A stretch of 64,000 nucleotides of DNA from Variovorax sp. (GTDB lineage: Bacteria > Pseudomonadota > Gammaproteobacteria > Burkholderiales > Burkholderiaceae_C): positions 1-64,000 of the forward strand of contig JANXTS010000077.1 of assembly GCA_025352265.1 (NCBI GenBank), written 5' to 3'. Positions 62,549 to 64,000 of the stretch are shown piece after piece. The position numbers and the translations under genes are program-made. Under the pieces are notes generated by a model. The model was not told the DNA's origin, ran no database searches, and saw only the letters and a program-made list of their open reading frames with translations. Each line of letters begins with the position of its first letter. Positions within the stretch are counted from its first letter, which is position 1.

Positions 62549-63778
62549 TCAGAAGTTCCCCACGATAAAGTCTTTGAAGCGCCCGAACGCGGTCTTTACC
62601 GAGCCGTTCTTTTGCGCCACTTTGAAGCCGCGCATCCGTGCGTAACGCGCTTCTTCTAGCAAGCCCATCACGGTTGCCGCGCGAGGCTGCGCGACCATGT
62701 CGGACAAGGCGCTCGAATACTTCGGAATGCCGCGCCGCACCGGCTTCAGGAAGATGTCTTCGCCCAACTCGACCATGCCGGGCATGACCGCGCTGCCACC
62801 CGTGAGCACGATGCCCGACGACAACACCTCTTCGTAGCCTGATTCACGGATCACCTGCTGCACGAGCTGGAAGATCTCTTCGATACGCGGCTCGATCACG
62901 CCGGCCAGCGCCTGCTTGCTCAACATTCGCGGGCCACGATCACCGAGGCCGGGCACTTCGACTTGCGTGTCGGGGTCCGCCAGCAGCTGCTTGGCATAAC
63001 CGTTCTCGACCTTGATGTCCTCGGCGTCCTTGGTCGGCGTGCGCAGCGCCATTGCGATGTCGCTGGTGATCAGGTCGCCGGCGATCGGGATCACGGCGGT
63101 GTGACGGATCGCGCCGTTGGTGAAGATCGCGACGTCGGTCGTTCCGGCGCCGATGTCGACCAGGCACACGCCCAGTTCGCGCTCGTCTTCGGTCAACACC
63201 GCCTGGCTCGAGGCGAGCGGGTTCAGCATCAGCTGATCGACCTCGAGCCCGCAGCGACGCACGCACTTGATAATGTTCTCGGCCGCGCTCTGCGCACCGG
63301 TCACGATGTGCACCTTGGCCTCGAGCCGCATGCCGCTCATGCCGATCGGCTCCTTCACGTCCTGGCCGTCGATCACGAATTCCTGCGGCTCGACCAGCAG
63401 CAGACGTTGGTCGCTGGAGATGTTGATGGCGCGTGCCGTCTCGACCACGCGGGCCACGTCGGCCGGCGTCACTTCCTTGTCCTTGACCGCGACCATGCCG
63501 CTGGAGTTGATGCCGCGGATGTGGCTGCCGGTGATGCCGGTGTAGACCCGGGTGATCTTGCAGTCGGCCATCAGCTCGGCTTCTTTCAGAGCTTGCTGGA
63601 TGCTCTGCACCGTAGCGTCGATGTTGACGACCACGCCGCGCTTCAGGCCATTGCTGGGCGCAACCCCGAGGCCGGCCAGCTTGAGCTCGCCACCAGGCAG
63701 CACTTCGGCCACGACGACCATCACCTTGGCGGTGCCGATGTCGAGTCCGACGACGAGGTCTTTGTATTCTTTGGGCAT
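62549..63778 (-). CDS. ftsA: Cell division protein FtsA
   Basis: FtsA is an actin-like ATPase that tethers FtsZ to the membrane. Visible are LVVGLDIGTAKVMVVVAEV (phosphate 1), the 1C-type domain (YTGITGSHIRGINSSGMVAV), VCLVDIGAGTTDVAIF (phosphate 2), GIVLTGGSAVMPGMVEL (adenosine region) and a C-terminal amphipathic membrane-targeting helix (GRFKDFIVGNF). Its 409 residues match the family. It lies 21 bases after ftsQ. Confidence 0.98.
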   Translation of the reverse strand: MPKEYKDLVVGLDIGTAKVMVVVAEVLPGGELKLAGLGVAPSNGLKRGVVVNIDATVQSIQQALKEAELMADCKITRVYTGITGSHIRGINSSGMVAVKDKEVTPADVARVVETARAINISSDQRLLLVEPQEFVIDGQDVKEPIGMSGMRLEAKVHIVTGAQSAAENIIKCVRRCGLEVDQLMLNPLASSQAVLTEDERELGVCLVDIGAGTTDVAIFTNGAIRHTAVIPIAGDLITSDIAMALRTPTKDAEDIKVENGYAKQLLADPDTQVEVPGLGDRGPRMLSKQALAGVIEPRIEEIFQLVQQVIRESGYEEVLSSGIVLTGGSAVMPGMVELGEDIFLKPVRRGIPKYSSALSDMVAQPRAATVMGLLEEARYARMRGFKVAQKNGSVKTAFGRFKDFIVGNF

Positions 63779-63799
63779 GGGAGATGTCCTCGGTGTTCT

Positions 63800-64000
63800 T
63801 TAATTTTTCTTGGGGACCGGCTTGACCGTAGGCTTGACTGCAGCTTTGGTGGCGGGCTTGGCCGCTGCAGCAGGCTTCGGTTCGGGAGCGCCCGTGGTGA
63901 CGCCGCGCAAGCGCAGCGCGTAAGCATCGTTGTGTCGCAGGTCGGCACTCTCGACAGAAGAAAGCGAGCGGCCGTACTGGCCCGCGACCTGCGTCACGGT
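63800..64000 (-). CDS. ftsQ: Cell division protein FtsQ, C-terminal end (5' truncated by the window)
   Basis: The frame is open to the end of the window; only the last 66 codons are present. The segment TQVAGQYGRSLSSVESADLRHNDAYALRLRGV looks like the end of the FtsQ periplasmic domain, followed by a Lys/Ala/Pro-rich tail (KPAAAAKPATKAAVKPTVKPVPKKN). Position directly before ftsA supports the call. Confidence 0.88.
   Translation of the reverse strand, partial: TVTQVAGQYGRSLSSVESADLRHNDAYALRLRGVTTGAPEPKPAAAAKPATKAAVKPTVKPVPKKN

Overview
The window is gene-dense, high-GC bacterial chromosome. Gene content (ftsQ-ftsA-ftsZ-lpxC, nrdA-nrdB, accB-accC, a Lys/Ala/Pro-rich histone H1-like protein ending in the [14 protein letters not shown] tail, a GlrK/lipoprotein/GlrR operon, pilS-pilR) and protein style point to a betaproteobacterium of the Burkholderiales, most likely Comamonadaceae and probably Variovorax or a close relative. 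This placement is by recognition, not by a database search.

Bases 1-9659 are the end of a hybrid polyketide/non-ribosomal peptide operon. It holds the 3' end of a PKS gene (ACP plus PLP aminotransferase), an NRPS (C-A-PCP-C-PCP, probably glycine-activating), a Sfp-type phosphopantetheinyl transferase and two alpha/beta-hydrolase-fold proteins with unusual nucleophile elbows. All are joined by 4-8 base overlaps. A convergent RND efflux pair (9676-14084) faces it.

14297-29319 is mostly housekeeping and regulation: a small exported protein, miaB, the GlrK/lipoprotein/GlrR system, opgH, ffh, a CcsA/YpjD-like protein, a small zinc-ribbon-like protein, pilS-pilR and ampD. The 404-base gap after glrR carries a TGTC-N10-GACA element and a consensus sigma-54 promoter pointing at opgH. 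29182-33645 is nrdA-nrdB behind a pair of NrdR boxes spaced 31 bases apart. Next come the histone-like gene and a minus-strand run: PfkB kinase, DUF3426 protein, prmA, accC-accB, a TlpA-type thioredoxin and an unknown protein. mpl and a cupin gene follow on plus.

42992-49701 (minus) holds a DAHP synthase gene, tldD, rodA and a NarL-type two-component pair. The DAHP synthase leader has a complete transcription-attenuation architecture: a short peptide with the run FYFSYFWF, alternative hairpins and an intrinsic terminator. 49844-59821 (plus) holds a large lipoprotein, yqiA, an RNB exoribonuclease, a TonB-like protein, aroE, mtgA, a PlsC-type acyltransferase with a large insertion, cdsA and ruvC. 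The end (59933-64000, minus) is a small membrane protein, lpxC, ftsZ, ftsA and the 3' end of ftsQ, the distal part of the division and cell-wall cluster.

The most interesting items are the aromatic attenuator before the DAHP synthase gene, the GlrR/sigma-54 control region before opgH, and the PKS/NRPS operon with its unusual termination module and atypical hydrolases. No tRNA, rRNA, CRISPR array or insertion sequence was seen.
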